A stretch of 64,000 nucleotides of DNA from Oribacterium sp. oral taxon 102 (GCF_013394775.1 NZ_JABXYT010000001.1:1874501-1938500), one strand, 5' to 3'; positions 25,556-35,291 are shown, numbered from the stretch's first letter. Notes: generated by a model from the sequence alone, not told the origin. Numbers and translations are program-made.

Positions 25556-26044
25556 CTAGCTCTCCTGACTGCCGATCTTCAGAAGGGCGAGGGTTCCGGT
25601 GCGGGCGAGCTCCACGATGCTGACGGAGCGGAGGGTGTCCAAAAACATCTGAATGCGCTCCGGGGTATCGCACATCTGTATCGTCATATAGCTCTTACCG
25701 AGATCCACAATCCGCGCGCCCATGATCTGGCAATTCTCCATGATATCCTTCCGGTTATCACGGTTGTAGCGGATCTTCACCAGCACGAGCTCGCGGCAGA
25801 TGCCCTCCTCCTCCCGGAAGGTTCGTACCTTGATAATATCCAGCTTCTTATTGAGCTGCTTCTCGATCTGCTCGAGAGTTCTCTCGTCGCCGCTGGACAC
25901 GATCACCATATTGGAGACGGCATGATCCTCCGTCTCCCCCACCGCGAGGGAGTCAATGTTGAAGCAGCGCCGCCAGAACAGCCCCGCCACCTTCGCCAGC
26001 ACACCGGCGCGGTTCTCCACGAGTACGGAATAGATCCTCCTCAT
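25556..26044 (-). CDS. ilvN: Acetolactate synthase regulatory subunit, full length
   Basis: 162-residue regulatory partner of acetohydroxyacid synthase with an N-terminal ACT domain (YSVLVENRAGVLAKVAGLFWRR) and the C-terminal ALS small-subunit domain (residues about 85-160). It binds valine for feedback control in the family. The ATG at 26044 shares bases with the stop of the large-subunit gene (TGATG), so it is translationally coupled to the ilvB copy at 26044-27678. Confidence 0.93.
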   Translation of the reverse strand: MRRIYSVLVENRAGVLAKVAGLFWRRCFNIDSLAVGETEDHAVSNMVIVSSGDERTLEQIEKQLNKKLDIIKVRTFREEEGICRELVLVKIRYNRDNRKDIMENCQIMGARIVDLGKSYMTIQMCDTPERIQMFLDTLRSVSIVELARTGTLALLKIGSQES

Positions 26045-27678
26045 CACGCCACCTCCGATCTGTCCACATCGCATTGCAGCAGCACGGAGTCCTGCCCCGA
26101 GAGGAAGTCTGCGAGCTTCTCCTCCAGCTCCGCATTGCTTCGGATATGGAGGAAGCGCATTCCGTATGCCTCAGCGATCTTCGAGAGCTCCGGGCTGCCG
26201 TCGAGATCTGTCACGGAGAAACGGTCATGATAGGTAAAATGCTGGTACTGCCGTACCAGACCGAGCACGCCGTTCTTCAGCACGGCGATCTTGACAGGGA
26301 TATCATACTGCCGCATCGTCGCAAGCTCCATGAAGCTCATCTGGAAGGAGCCGTCGCCGCAGACCGCGACGACCTGCCGCCTCGGATCGGCGAGCTTCGC
26401 GCCCATCGCCGCCGGGATGGCGTAGCCCATCGTTCCCATTCCTCCGGAGGTCAGGAAGCGCCCGTTCCGCATCTGATAGCTGGCGCAGGACCAGAGCTGG
26501 TTCTGCCCGACATCCGCGACATAGACGCTGTCCCGCTCCATCTTCATCGAAAGCTTGTAGACGAATTCCTCCGGCGTTACCTGCTCCGCGCACTGTATGC
26601 GTTCGAGCAGCTTCGCAGCGTGCTTCTCCTCCGCTTCCCTTCGGTAGCCCCGCAGCCTCTCGAGCCAGTCATAATAGTCTGTCCGGATTTCCTGCGTATT
26701 GAAGGCGTCGAAGACGCTCGCGATATCCCCTACCAGCGGGATCTCCGGTCCCGCATTCTTCCCGATCTCCGCAGGATCGACGTCGATGTGGACGAAGGTC
26801 TTGTTCTCCGTGATGAGATCGGGCTGGGAAATCGAGCGATCCGCCACGCGCGCACCTACCATGATGATCACATCCGCCTCATTCATGGCACGGTTCCCGT
26901 AGCTCTTGCCGTTGTTGCCGACCATGCCGAAGTAGAGCGGGTTGTTCGTCTCCATCACCCCGATGCCCATCATGGTGCAGACCACGGGGATCTGGTTCCG
27001 ATCCGCGAAGAGCTTGACCCGCTCCGCGGCTCCCGCGAGCTGGACGCCGCCTCCGATACAGATGATCGGGCGCTTCGCCTCCTCCAGCCGCCGGAACATT
27101 TTTTTGATCTGTACGGCATTGCCCTGCACGGTCGGACGATAGGTGCGGAGCTTTACCTCCTCCGGATAAATGAAGTCCTCGACCTGCATCCTCTGCACGT
27201 CGATCGGGATGTCGATGAGCACCGGTCCCCTCCTCCCGGAATTCGCGATATAGAACGCCTCCCGCAGGATCCGCGGGATGTCCGATGCCCGCCGCACGAG
27301 GTAGCTGTACTTCACGAAGGACTCGCAGGCGCCGCAGATGTCCGCCTCCTGAAAGACATCGGAGCCGAGCAGCTGACTGTCCACCTGTCCCGTGAGCACC
27401 ACCAGCGGAATGCTGTCCGCGAAGGCAGTCGCGATCCCGGTGATGATATTGGTCGCACCCGGCCCGGAGGTGACAGCGGCGACGCCGACTTTCCGGCTGA
27501 TCCGCGCGTAGCCGTTCGCCTCATGCGCGGCATTCTGCTCCGTGCGGACGAGGATCGTCCGGATCTCCGTATTCAGGATGCTGTCATAGAAGGGCGCGAT
27601 CGCCACCCCCGGATAGCCGAAGACGTACTCTACCCGCTCCTGCTCCAGACACTTCGCCAGTATATCCGCACCGTTCAT
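26044..27678 (-). CDS. ilvB: Acetolactate synthase catalytic subunit (copy 1)
   Basis: 544-residue ThDP enzyme making 2-acetolactate and 2-aceto-2-hydroxybutyrate. Catalytic Glu in RTEQNAAHEANGYAR, central domain, and ThDP/Mg motif GDGSFQM with the downstream Asn in LKNGVLG. Paired with its own full regulatory subunit. It lies downstream of ilvA in the same orientation, completing the isoleucine branch order. A second catalytic copy lies 3 kb upstream. Confidence 0.93.
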   Translation of the reverse strand: MNGADILAKCLEQERVEYVFGYPGVAIAPFYDSILNTEIRTILVRTEQNAAHEANGYARISRKVGVAAVTSGPGATNIITGIATAFADSIPLVVLTGQVDSQLLGSDVFQEADICGACESFVKYSYLVRRASDIPRILREAFYIANSGRRGPVLIDIPIDVQRMQVEDFIYPEEVKLRTYRPTVQGNAVQIKKMFRRLEEAKRPIICIGGGVQLAGAAERVKLFADRNQIPVVCTMMGIGVMETNNPLYFGMVGNNGKSYGNRAMNEADVIIMVGARVADRSISQPDLITENKTFVHIDVDPAEIGKNAGPEIPLVGDIASVFDAFNTQEIRTDYYDWLERLRGYRREAEEKHAAKLLERIQCAEQVTPEEFVYKLSMKMERDSVYVADVGQNQLWSCASYQMRNGRFLTSGGMGTMGYAIPAAMGAKLADPRRQVVAVCGDGSFQMSFMELATMRQYDIPVKIAVLKNGVLGLVRQYQHFTYHDRFSVTDLDGSPELSKIAEAYGMRFLHIRSNAELEEKLADFLSGQDSVLLQCDVDRSEVA

Positions 27679-27718
27679 GCTTTCCCAACCTTTCTCTGCC
27701 GGAGCGCTGCTCCCGGAC

Positions 27719-28918
27719 TCATACGAGCTTGAAGCCCCTCCGCACGAACTCGCTGCGGATCTCCTCTATATGCTCGAAATCCCTCGTTTCCATCTGTACG
27801 GTGAGGTAGCAGCCGTTGATGTCCGTGTCCTCCTCCGTGCTGTTGTGATCGACTTTCGTCACATTTGCGCCCAGATGTGCAATGATAGAGGACACCTCCT
27901 CCAGCTGTCCCGGCTTGTCGAGGAGCTCCAGCGTGAGACTTGCCTTGCGCCCGGTCTTCATCAGACCCCGGGTAATGACGCGGGAGAGGATGTTTACGTC
28001 GATATTGCCGCCGGAAACGATGCAGACGACCTTCTTGCCCGCGAGCGGGAGCTTATGGAAGAGCGCCGCCGCGACGGAAACCGCACCTGCCCCCTCCGAG
28101 ACGACCTTCTGCTTCTCCAGCAGCGTCAGGATCGCCGCTGCCGTCTCGTCGTCACTGACGGTCACGATCTCATCCACATACTGCGACACCAACGGGAGGG
28201 TCAGATCCCCCGGCTGCTTCACGGCGATGCCGTCCGCGAAGGTGTGTACGCTGTCCAGCGCCTCCATCCTGTGCGCATGGAAGGCGTGCTCCATGGAGGG
28301 CGCGCCCGCCGCCTGCACGCCGTAGACCCTGCAGCGCGGGTTCAGCTTCTTCACTACGAAGGAGACGCCGGAGATCAGCCCGCCGCCGCCGACGGGGACG
28401 AGCACCGCATCCGCATCCGCGAGCTGCTCACAGATCTCCTGCCCGATCGTTCCCTGTCCGGCGATGACATCAATATCGTTGAAGGGGTGGACAAAGACCG
28501 CCCCGCTCTCCTGCTGATACGCCGCTGCGGCATGATAAGCGTCGTCATAAACGCCGTCGATCAGCCGCACCTCCGCGCCGTAGCCCTTGGTCGCCTCGAC
28601 CTTCGAGATCGGCGCGGTCGCAGGCAGGAAGATCGTGGACTTCACGCCTGCCTTCGTCGCCGCGAGGGCGACGCCCTGCGCATGATTCCCGGCAGAGCAC
28701 GCCACTACCCCCCTCTCTCTCTCCTCCTCGCTGAGCGTCGAGATCCTGAAGTACGCGCCGCGGATCTTGAAGGAACCGGTATTCTGGAGATTCTCCGTCT
28801 TCAGATAGAGATCACAGTCCGTATCGATGCGCGTCGCATGTACGAGCTCCGTCCTGTTGATGACCGGACGGAGGGCATGCGCCGCCTGATAAACCCGGTC
28901 AAGGGTTAATTCTGCCAT
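27719..28918 (-). CDS. ilvA: Threonine ammonia-lyase (biosynthetic-locus, ACT-containing)
   Basis: 399-residue PLP enzyme converting threonine to 2-oxobutyrate. PLP lysine in NTGSFKIRGA, phosphate loop GGGGLISG, and a single C-terminal ACT domain (about 325-399). The short form with one ACT domain resembles TdcB-like or Clostridia ilvA; position between ilvC and ilvB argues for a biosynthetic role. Confidence 0.92.
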   Translation of the reverse strand: MAELTLDRVYQAAHALRPVINRTELVHATRIDTDCDLYLKTENLQNTGSFKIRGAYFRISTLSEEERERGVVACSAGNHAQGVALAATKAGVKSTIFLPATAPISKVEATKGYGAEVRLIDGVYDDAYHAAAAYQQESGAVFVHPFNDIDVIAGQGTIGQEICEQLADADAVLVPVGGGGLISGVSFVVKKLNPRCRVYGVQAAGAPSMEHAFHAHRMEALDSVHTFADGIAVKQPGDLTLPLVSQYVDEIVTVSDDETAAAILTLLEKQKVVSEGAGAVSVAAALFHKLPLAGKKVVCIVSGGNIDVNILSRVITRGLMKTGRKASLTLELLDKPGQLEEVSSIIAHLGANVTKVDHNSTEEDTDINGCYLTVQMETRDFEHIEEIRSEFVRRGFKLV

Positions 28919-29065
28919 GGTTTTCCCTCTTTTCCCTATTCTGCCCTAATCTCTGATTGGGAGCGCCACGCGGTTTATCGCAGGACAAGCCCTGTGATAA
29001 ACCTCTGGCGAAGAGCCTTGAGCCGTTCAGAGCAATCGCTTGCGATTGCTTCTTTTTGTCTCCGC
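28919..29065. other. ilvC-ilvA spacer packed with palindromes
   Basis: 147 bases holding at least three hairpins: AGCAATCGC/GCGATTGCT, the 22-bp ATCGCAGG palindrome (28977-28998), and CTAATC/GATTGG near 28950. Part of it (29018-29050) recurs inverted upstream of the second ilvB. Confidence 0.7.
29018..29050 (-). repeat. 33-bp dispersed repeat, copy 1
   Basis: Matches 32482-32514 in opposite orientation with one mismatch in 33. It includes a 9-bp stem with a 2-base loop. Confidence 0.85.
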
Positions 29066-30106
<1,041 letters not shown>

Positions 30107-30319
30107 TTAAAATGGGGGAATCGTTCAGCGCCTTCGCCGTCATACCGCTTCGCGATGCGGCGGCGCTGCACCATTCCTAATAGGGATTTGGGAAAGCGCC
30201 GATTTATCCCTGTCTCACGCGCCGCTGGCGGGCGGACTTTTCGGCAGCATCGGCATTCCCTCGTTAAAAGCATTTTGCCTCATTCAAAGCATTCTGCTTA
30301 AAACTCTGTCTCTCCGGTC

Positions 30320-30568
30320 TCAGGACCGGTCCTCCTTCGTGATCTCCACCTTCCGCACATCATAGAGCTTCTCAAGCTGCGCGACGACCTGCGTCCGCAT
30401 ATAGTCGTCTCCGGTGGATACGATTTCAATGTGGGTCACGCCCGGAATTTCGGTCGGCCCGGCATTGATGGATTCGATATTGTAGCAGCGGCGCGCATAG
30501 AGTCCGGTGATCCGGTTCAGTACGCCGAAGCAGTTATTAACCCAGAGCTCAATGGTGAATTTGCTCAT
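30320..30568 (-). CDS. ilvN: Short acetolactate synthase regulatory subunit (ACT domain only)
   Basis: 82-residue protein consisting of one ACT domain (ELWVNNCFGVLNRITGLYARRCYNIESI). It lacks the C-terminal domain of full IlvN and is probably the partner of the ilvB copy starting 12 bases upstream. Short one-domain subunits occur for IlvM-type enzymes. Coupling and spacing support a dedicated pair. Confidence 0.85.
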   Translation of the reverse strand: MSKFTIELWVNNCFGVLNRITGLYARRCYNIESINAGPTEIPGVTHIEIVSTGDDYMRTQVVAQLEKLYDVRKVEITKEDRS

Positions 30569-30580
30569 ACTTTTCCTCTC

Positions 30581-32236
30581 TCATCCCTTTAAGATAATCG
30601 ATTTGATCGACTGCCCCGGCGGAATCATAGGAAGCACCTTCTCATCCATATCGATATGGCAGTCCAGCAGTGCAGGCCCTCCCGCGCCGTCGATCTCCGT
30701 GAGCACCCGCTCCAGCTCCGAAAGCGTCTCAACGCGGTAGCCCGGCAGTCCGAACGCCCGTGCCAATGCAGGAAAGTCCGTCTTTCGATCCAGCGTTGTC
30801 TGGGAATAGCGTTCTCCATAGAAAATTCCCTGCCACTGCCGCACCATGCCAAGGACATTGTTGTTGAGCAGAATGATGAGGATCGGCAGCTCCTGACTCA
30901 CTACCGTACAGAGCTCATTCAGATTCATCCCGAAGGAACCCTCGGAGGTGAAGAGCACTGTACGTCTCCTTCCGGAGCCGATACAGCCGCCGATCGCGGC
31001 ACCGAGCCCGTAGCCCATCGTTCCGAGCCCGCCTGAGGTCAGCAGCGTGTGCGGCTTCTCGAAATGATAATACTGCACCGTCCACATCTGGTGCTGCCCG
31101 ACATCGGTCGCCACTACCGTGTCATCCTCCGTATGCCGCCGTACCGTCTCAATGATGCTCTTCGGATAGAACTCGCCCGGTCGATCCGGAACCACAGTCT
31201 GCTTATACTCCTCAATTGCCTCCCTCCACGCGGGGTGCCGCACGCCGGAGAGATCCCGGAGAAGATCCCGGAGAATCTCCTTCACATCTCCCTGCACCGA
31301 GAGATCCGGCCGGATATTCTTGCCGAGCTCCGCCTTGTCAATATCAATGTGAATGACGGTGCACTTGCTGCGGTATTCCTCCGGATCTCCGGTCGCCCGA
31401 TCCGAGAAACGGACGCCGACCGCGATCAGCAGGTCGCATTCCGCCTGCGCCTTGCTCGCCGCATAATTTCCATGCATCCCGCATAGCCCCAGATTGTACT
31501 CATAGGAATCGGACAATGCCGTCCTGCCCATCATGCTGAGCCCGACCGGCGCGTCCAGCCGCCGCGAAAGCTCCAGCAGCTCCTCCCCCGCATCCGCCGC
31601 GAGAACGCCGCCGCCGCAGTAGATGAAGGGCCGCTCGGCAGTCCGGATCGCCTCGAGCACCTTGTCCCTGTGATAGGTCAGCTTCGCCTTCTCCGGCATT
31701 CGCGGCACCACGGCAATCCCATACTCACATTCTCCGGTCTGCACGTTCTTCGGAATGTCGATCAGCACCGGCCCCTTCCTGCCCGCATTCGCAATCAGGA
31801 ACGCTTCCTGTATCGTCTGCTCCAGCTCTGTCACATCGCGCACCATGAAGTTGTGTTTCACGATGGGCTGGGTAATGCCGACAATATCTACTTCCTGAAA
31901 GCTGTCCCTGCCCAGCGCCTGCATCGAAACATTACCGGTGATGGCGACCAGCGGCACGGAATCGAGGTTTGCATTGGCGATACCGGTCACGAGGTTCGTC
32001 GCCCCCGGTCCGGAGGTCGCGATCACGACGCCGGTCTTGCCGGAGGCTCTCGCATAGCCGTCCGCCGCATGACATGCGCCCTGCTCATGCGCGCTGATAA
32101 CATGGTCGATTCGATCGCTGCACTTGTAAAGCTCGTCATAGATATTCAGCACCGCACCGCCCGGATAACCGAAGACCGTGTCCACGCCCTGTCGGATCAG
32201 CTCCTCGATCAATATTCTGGCGCCATTCAGTTTCAT
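30581..32236 (-). CDS. ilvB: Acetolactate synthase catalytic subunit (copy 2) with altered ThDP motif
   Basis: 551-residue ThDP-dependent enzyme, first structural gene after the leader attenuator. Catalytic Glu is present (SAHEQGACHAADGYAR). The ThDP/Mg motif normally written GDGSF is here SEGSF (Glu432 in place of Asp), followed by a normal LLNNNVLGMVRQW. The rest of the family core is intact (GDVKEIL, GGLGTMGYGLGAAIG). Glu can coordinate magnesium, so activity may remain, but the substitution is unusual. Confidence 0.9.
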   Translation of the reverse strand: MKLNGARILIEELIRQGVDTVFGYPGGAVLNIYDELYKCSDRIDHVISAHEQGACHAADGYARASGKTGVVIATSGPGATNLVTGIANANLDSVPLVAITGNVSMQALGRDSFQEVDIVGITQPIVKHNFMVRDVTELEQTIQEAFLIANAGRKGPVLIDIPKNVQTGECEYGIAVVPRMPEKAKLTYHRDKVLEAIRTAERPFIYCGGGVLAADAGEELLELSRRLDAPVGLSMMGRTALSDSYEYNLGLCGMHGNYAASKAQAECDLLIAVGVRFSDRATGDPEEYRSKCTVIHIDIDKAELGKNIRPDLSVQGDVKEILRDLLRDLSGVRHPAWREAIEEYKQTVVPDRPGEFYPKSIIETVRRHTEDDTVVATDVGQHQMWTVQYYHFEKPHTLLTSGGLGTMGYGLGAAIGGCIGSGRRRTVLFTSEGSFGMNLNELCTVVSQELPILIILLNNNVLGMVRQWQGIFYGERYSQTTLDRKTDFPALARAFGLPGYRVETLSELERVLTEIDGAGGPALLDCHIDMDEKVLPMIPPGQSIKSIILKG

Positions 32237-32481
32237 CTCCCTCTCCCCCGTCTCCGTTTTCGTGTCCTGCGAATCTCCGCTTTAATTCTTGTCCCGTCAT
32301 ATCGTCAAATGCTTCTGCAAGCAAGCCGGATCCTCTCACTCTTTCTGCATAAGTCCTCGCGGCACTTCGCGGCTTCGCTGCTTTCGTGCCGCTGACAGCT
32401 ATTCGCACTTTCGCGATGCTTCCGCATCGCTTCGTGCGACTCGGCTTCGCCCGGGAGGCTTCAGCCGACCTCCCTCAGTGT

Positions 32482-32514
32482 AGCAATCGCAAGCGATTGC
32501 TCTGAACCGCTCAA
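32482..32514 (+). repeat. 33-bp dispersed repeat, copy 2 (inverted)
   Basis: One mismatch in 33 relative to the copy at 29018-29050, in opposite orientation. The two copies bracket ilvB2-ilvN2-ilvC. Confidence 0.85.
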
Positions 32515-32584
32515 AGCCGCGTGGCTGCCCCGATCTCTGATCGGGGCAGTTGGGAGGCACACCTCTTCGAGATGTGGTCAATTA

Positions 32585-32620
32585 CGCTCCGAGTCTGCCT
32601 GATGGCAGACTTCTACGCTC
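32585..32620 (+). repeat. 36-bp covarying hairpin element, copy B
   Basis: Flanks CGCTCCG and CTACGCTC with arms AGTCTGCC/GGCAGACT around TGAT. Same length and flanks as 44117-44152 and 54571-54606 but with different arms. Confidence 0.75.
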
Positions 32621-32709
32621 TCATACCTGTTGTCCCGTCCGATAAACATGCGTCTGCCCATGCAAGCACGGCATCCGCATGTTTGCCGTCCGGGGACTTA
32701 TGCAGTAAA

Positions 32710-32745
32710 AAACCCTTACAGCGCTGCGCAACGCTGTAAGGGTTT
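32710..32745 (-). terminator. Attenuator terminator of the ilv operon
   Basis: A perfect 14-bp stem (32710-32723 with 32732-32745) with an 8-base loop and a run of six T on the minus strand. It begins 15 bases after the leader peptide stop and lies before the first structural gene, the position expected for an attenuator. Confidence 0.9.
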
Positions 32746-32760
32746 GGAATCCTGCTTTCT

Positions 32761-32859
32761 TTATCTACCCTGAAAAGCGTGACGCAAACAGCCATTACTG
32801 TCCACGACAATAATGTTCACCAGAATCATAATGACGGATAGAATCATGGTAATATTCAC
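32761..32859 (-). CDS. ilv operon leader peptide rich in Ile, Leu and Val
   Basis: A 32-codon frame starting at GTG (32859) after GGGAG. Residues 3-19 hold six Ile, two Leu and four Val, including the runs VIMILV and IIVV; the remaining part is ordinary. The TAA stop (32761) is 15 bases from the terminator stem, and a consensus promoter lies 33 bases upstream of the start. Starved ribosomes would stall at the branched-chain codons and prevent terminator formation, as in known ilv and leu attenuators. No antiterminator pairing was computed. Confidence 0.8.
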   Translation of the reverse strand: MNITMILSVIMILVNIIVVDSNGCLRHAFQGR

Positions 32860-32891
32860 AGCCCTGCGTCTCCCTTTCCTGATTTTTCGTT

Positions 32892-32920
32892 ATTATCCCA
32901 CGGAATATCAGGGCTGTCAA
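32892..32920 (-). promoter_or_regulatory. Consensus promoter of the ilv leader/operon
   Basis: TTGACA (32915-32920), 17-base spacer, GATAAT (32892-32897) on the minus strand. Confidence 0.85.
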
Positions 32921-33023
32921 CAATAAATCGGTTATGGCTCCTATATCGCAATTCTCATGACGCTCTATTTTTTACACCGCTCTTCAAGCTCCACTCCCGG
33001 CAGAATCACCAAACTGCCCGGCT

Positions 33024-33176
33024 CTACCTGACCTCCGTCACACCATCCGTCCGGATCCCGGTGTTCTTCACATGGACAGTCTCCGTCCGGCCATTCACCT
33101 CCACATGGGCGATGCACCGATTGGGACGATCTGTAAATATTCCCGTAGTAATGTTCTCATACCGCAACGCCGTCAC
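33024..33176 (-). pseudogene. N-terminal fragment of sfsA
   Basis: A 50-codon frame starting GTG at 33176, overlapping the nicotinamidase stop, reads RYENITTGIFTDRPNRCIAH then HVKNTG, the start of SfsA (sugar fermentation stimulation protein, about 230 residues). After HVKNTG the similarity ends and a stop follows at 33024-33026. A different frame continues for about 30 codons without recognisable SfsA sequence. Confidence 0.7.
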
Positions 33177-33700
33177 CCGTTTATGATCTGGATCTGGCAG
33201 GAACGCATGGTATCCAGCGCGGCCAGGTGCTTCTCCGGCGTAACCCCGGCACAGCAGGCAGCATCCACGGAAATCTTCACCTCCGGCATGGAAGCCTTAA
33301 GCAAAAGCGCATTGGAAACCACACAAATATCCGTGCAGAGGCCGATCAGCTCCAGCTCAATCTCCTCTCGCGAGGCGATCATCATCAAATCCGCAGCCAA
33401 CGCCAGGCTGCCAAAGGTCATTTTCTCATAGATCTTCGCACCGGCCAAAAGCTCTGCAATCTCCGGACGGATCTGCCAGCCGTCCGAACCTTTGATGCAA
33501 TGCGGCACCGGCAGGTACCTTCCCTCCTGTGTCTCTATGTAATTGGCACCGTGGGTATCCATGGTGGCGATCACATCTGCCGCAGGATAAGACCGGATTT
33601 TCTCCTTCACGGCCTCCACGATAGCGATCGCTTCCTTCGTCCCCAGCGCGGCATCTATAAAATCGTTCTGCATGTCGATGACAACCAGTATTTTTCTCAT
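33173..33700 (-). CDS. Nicotinamidase/isochorismatase-family cysteine hydrolase
   Basis: 175-residue hydrolase, probably deamidating nicotinamide in NAD salvage. Catalytic triad candidates Asp9 (VVIDMQNDF), Lys93 and Cys126 (GLCTDICVVSN), and metal ligands in MDTHGANY. Shorter than many PncA proteins. It sits among gene fragments, so the locus is unstable, but the gene itself is intact. Confidence 0.88.
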   Translation of the reverse strand: MRKILVVIDMQNDFIDAALGTKEAIAIVEAVKEKIRSYPAADVIATMDTHGANYIETQEGRYLPVPHCIKGSDGWQIRPEIAELLAGAKIYEKMTFGSLALAADLMMIASREEIELELIGLCTDICVVSNALLLKASMPEVKISVDAACCAGVTPEKHLAALDTMRSCQIQIING

Positions 33701-33765
33701 CTCTTTGTCCTCATTTTTTTAGTGCTTCGCTCAAGCCACGGGGGGTGCAGCGTTCGTATATCACC

Positions 33766-33855
33766 TTACTTCGCTACCAAATCCAGCAGGCTCTGGTAAC
33801 TGTCCACCACATCATAGACAAGCTCGCCTGAGCCCTCTCGTGTCAGGCGAATGAC
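33766..33855 (-). pseudogene. C-terminal fragment of an unidentified gene
   Basis: A 29-codon tail (includes REGSGELVYDVVDSYQSLLD) ending in TAA at 33766. It has chromosome-like composition and no start. Its upstream part is cut at the border of the AT-rich ATPase gene at about 33860, suggesting insertion or replacement. I do not recognise the family. Confidence 0.45.
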
Positions 33856-33866
33856 ACAAAATATTT

Positions 33867-35162
33867 TTATAAATCTATGATTGCCTCATTAAGCAAAAAA
33901 TCCTCTACTCCAATGTATAAAATACCATCATTATCATGTTTAGGAATAATGTGCTTCCTTACAATAACAATCTTTTTAAATGAATCATCTATTTTCTTAA
34001 GTGATGCCGTTTCTTGTTCTCTTTTCTCTGTACTGTCTACATTCAAAGCTGATTGTATATAGTACCTTTGATGTCCTTTGTTTATGACAAAATCAACCTC
34101 AAGCTGAACCTTTCTTCTGTTTCCGTCTTTCTTAAAATCGTGTTCTACCACACCGACATCTATATTGTATCCTCTACGAAGCAAGTCGTTATAGATGATG
34201 TTTTCCATAATATGTGTGTCTTCTACCTGCCTGAAATTTAATCTTGCATTTCTAAGACCTATATCTGCAAAATAATATTTAAGCGGCGTTGAAAAGTATC
34301 TTGAACCCTTAACATCATATCTGTTGGCATGGTATATAACATATGCCTCCTCAAAGAAACTAAGATATTTGGAAATAGTATTGGAAGATATTTTTATCTG
34401 CTTCTCTGACAAAAATCTTCTTGAAAGTTTAGTCGGATTGGTGAGTGAACCAATGGCGGAAGATGTGAAGTCAAGGAGTAATTCAAGTACCTCCTTCTCA
34501 TTTTGTATGTTATTTCTTTCAAGAATATCCTTTATATATGTTTCCCTAAATAAGTCCTTCAAGTATTGATTTTTTTCCTCATCGCTTTTTAAGCTATAAA
34601 TATACGGCATGCCTCCATATACGGTATAATGTTCAAAAGCTGACTCTTTGTTTTCATGCAAATCGTAAACTTCCGCAAATGATAAAGGATTTACATGTAT
34701 CTCATCACCGCGATCTCTAAACTGTGTCAGCACATCGGATGAAAGCATTTTAGAATTACTGCCTGTTACATAAATGTCCAAATTGCTCTGTTTCATAAGC
34801 CCGAGCAAGACATCAACAAAGGTTACATTCTTTTCTTTACTATCCACATAAGGATTCCTCACCGCAATAGATAATTGAATTTCATCAATGAAAATATAGT
34901 ATTTTGTACTTCTATTTTTAGTTTTTTCCTTAATGTACTCGTTCAATCTGAATGGATTTCTATATTCAAGATTATCTATTTCATCAAGTGCAATAGATAT
35001 AATTTGATTTTCTTTGACGCCTTTAGACAATAGGTACTCTTGGTACAAATTAAATAATAGATATGATTTCCCACATCTTCTTATCCCCGTAATAATCTTT
35101 ATCCTGCCGTTTTCTCTTTTATCTATAATTTTCTTTAGATAATAATCTCGTTCAATTCTCAT
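33867..35162 (-). CDS. ATP-binding protein of the AAA_14/DUF4143 family
   Basis: 431-residue ATPase with Walker A GIRRCGKS (26-33), Walker B IFIDEIQ (90-96) and a C-terminal DUF4143-type region with a restriction-endonuclease-like core (QLEVDFVINKG, YIQSALNVDS). Such proteins are common, patchily distributed and of unknown function. Base composition is strikingly AT-rich compared with both sides, which indicates recent transfer. It is flanked by a truncated gene downstream and paired repeats upstream. Confidence 0.88.
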   Translation of the reverse strand: MRIERDYYLKKIIDKRENGRIKIITGIRRCGKSYLLFNLYQEYLLSKGVKENQIISIALDEIDNLEYRNPFRLNEYIKEKTKNRSTKYYIFIDEIQLSIAVRNPYVDSKEKNVTFVDVLLGLMKQSNLDIYVTGSNSKMLSSDVLTQFRDRGDEIHVNPLSFAEVYDLHENKESAFEHYTVYGGMPYIYSLKSDEEKNQYLKDLFRETYIKDILERNNIQNEKEVLELLLDFTSSAIGSLTNPTKLSRRFLSEKQIKISSNTISKYLSFFEEAYVIYHANRYDVKGSRYFSTPLKYYFADIGLRNARLNFRQVEDTHIMENIIYNDLLRRGYNIDVGVVEHDFKKDGNRRKVQLEVDFVINKGHQRYYIQSALNVDSTEKREQETASLKKIDDSFKKIVIVRKHIIPKHDNDGILYIGVEDFLLNEAIIDL

Positions 35163-35184
35163 ATAACTGCCTCACAAGAATAAT

Positions 35185-35214
35185 TCAGGTGGATTTCCGC
35201 CTTTTTATTTCGAG
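35185..35214 (+). repeat. Hairpin direct repeat, copy 1
   Basis: AGGTGGA/TCCGCCT stem plus TTTTT. 28 of 30 bases match the copy at 35262-35291. Confidence 0.75.
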
Positions 35215-35261
35215 TTTATTCTATCATAAATCGGTAAGCCAATCAATAATAGATAAAAAAA

Positions 35262-35291
35262 TCAGGTGGATTTCCACCTTTTTATTTCAAG
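35262..35291 (+). repeat. Hairpin direct repeat, copy 2
   Basis: AGGTGGA/TCCACCT stem plus TTTTT, 77 bases after copy 1. May mark an insertion border or act as a rightward terminator. Confidence 0.75.

Larger units (their letters stand above)
32237..32709. other. Long leader segment of the ilv operon, dense in hairpins
   Basis: About 470 bases between the attenuator and ilvB copy 2 with no supported gene. It contains a 36-bp covarying hairpin element (32585-32620), the 33-bp repeat (32482-32514), a CCCCGATC/GATCGGGG hairpin near 32530, and GCGATGC/GCATCGC type palindromes near 32410-32430. Confidence 0.7.

Noticed and set aside
32399-32810. Small frames of 60-90 codons in the ilv leader
   Set aside because: They follow hairpin repeats or lie opposite the leader; none has a ribosome site with a protein-like sequence other than the 32-codon leader peptide.
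32236-33000. T-box riboswitch for the ilv operon
   Set aside because: I looked for the conserved GGGTGGNACCGCG-type sequence and did not find it; the leader peptide and terminator explain the region better.
33177-33700. Assigning the nicotinamidase as isochorismatase of a siderophore cluster
   Set aside because: No siderophore genes nearby; metal-binding and triad pattern fit nicotinamidase at least as well.
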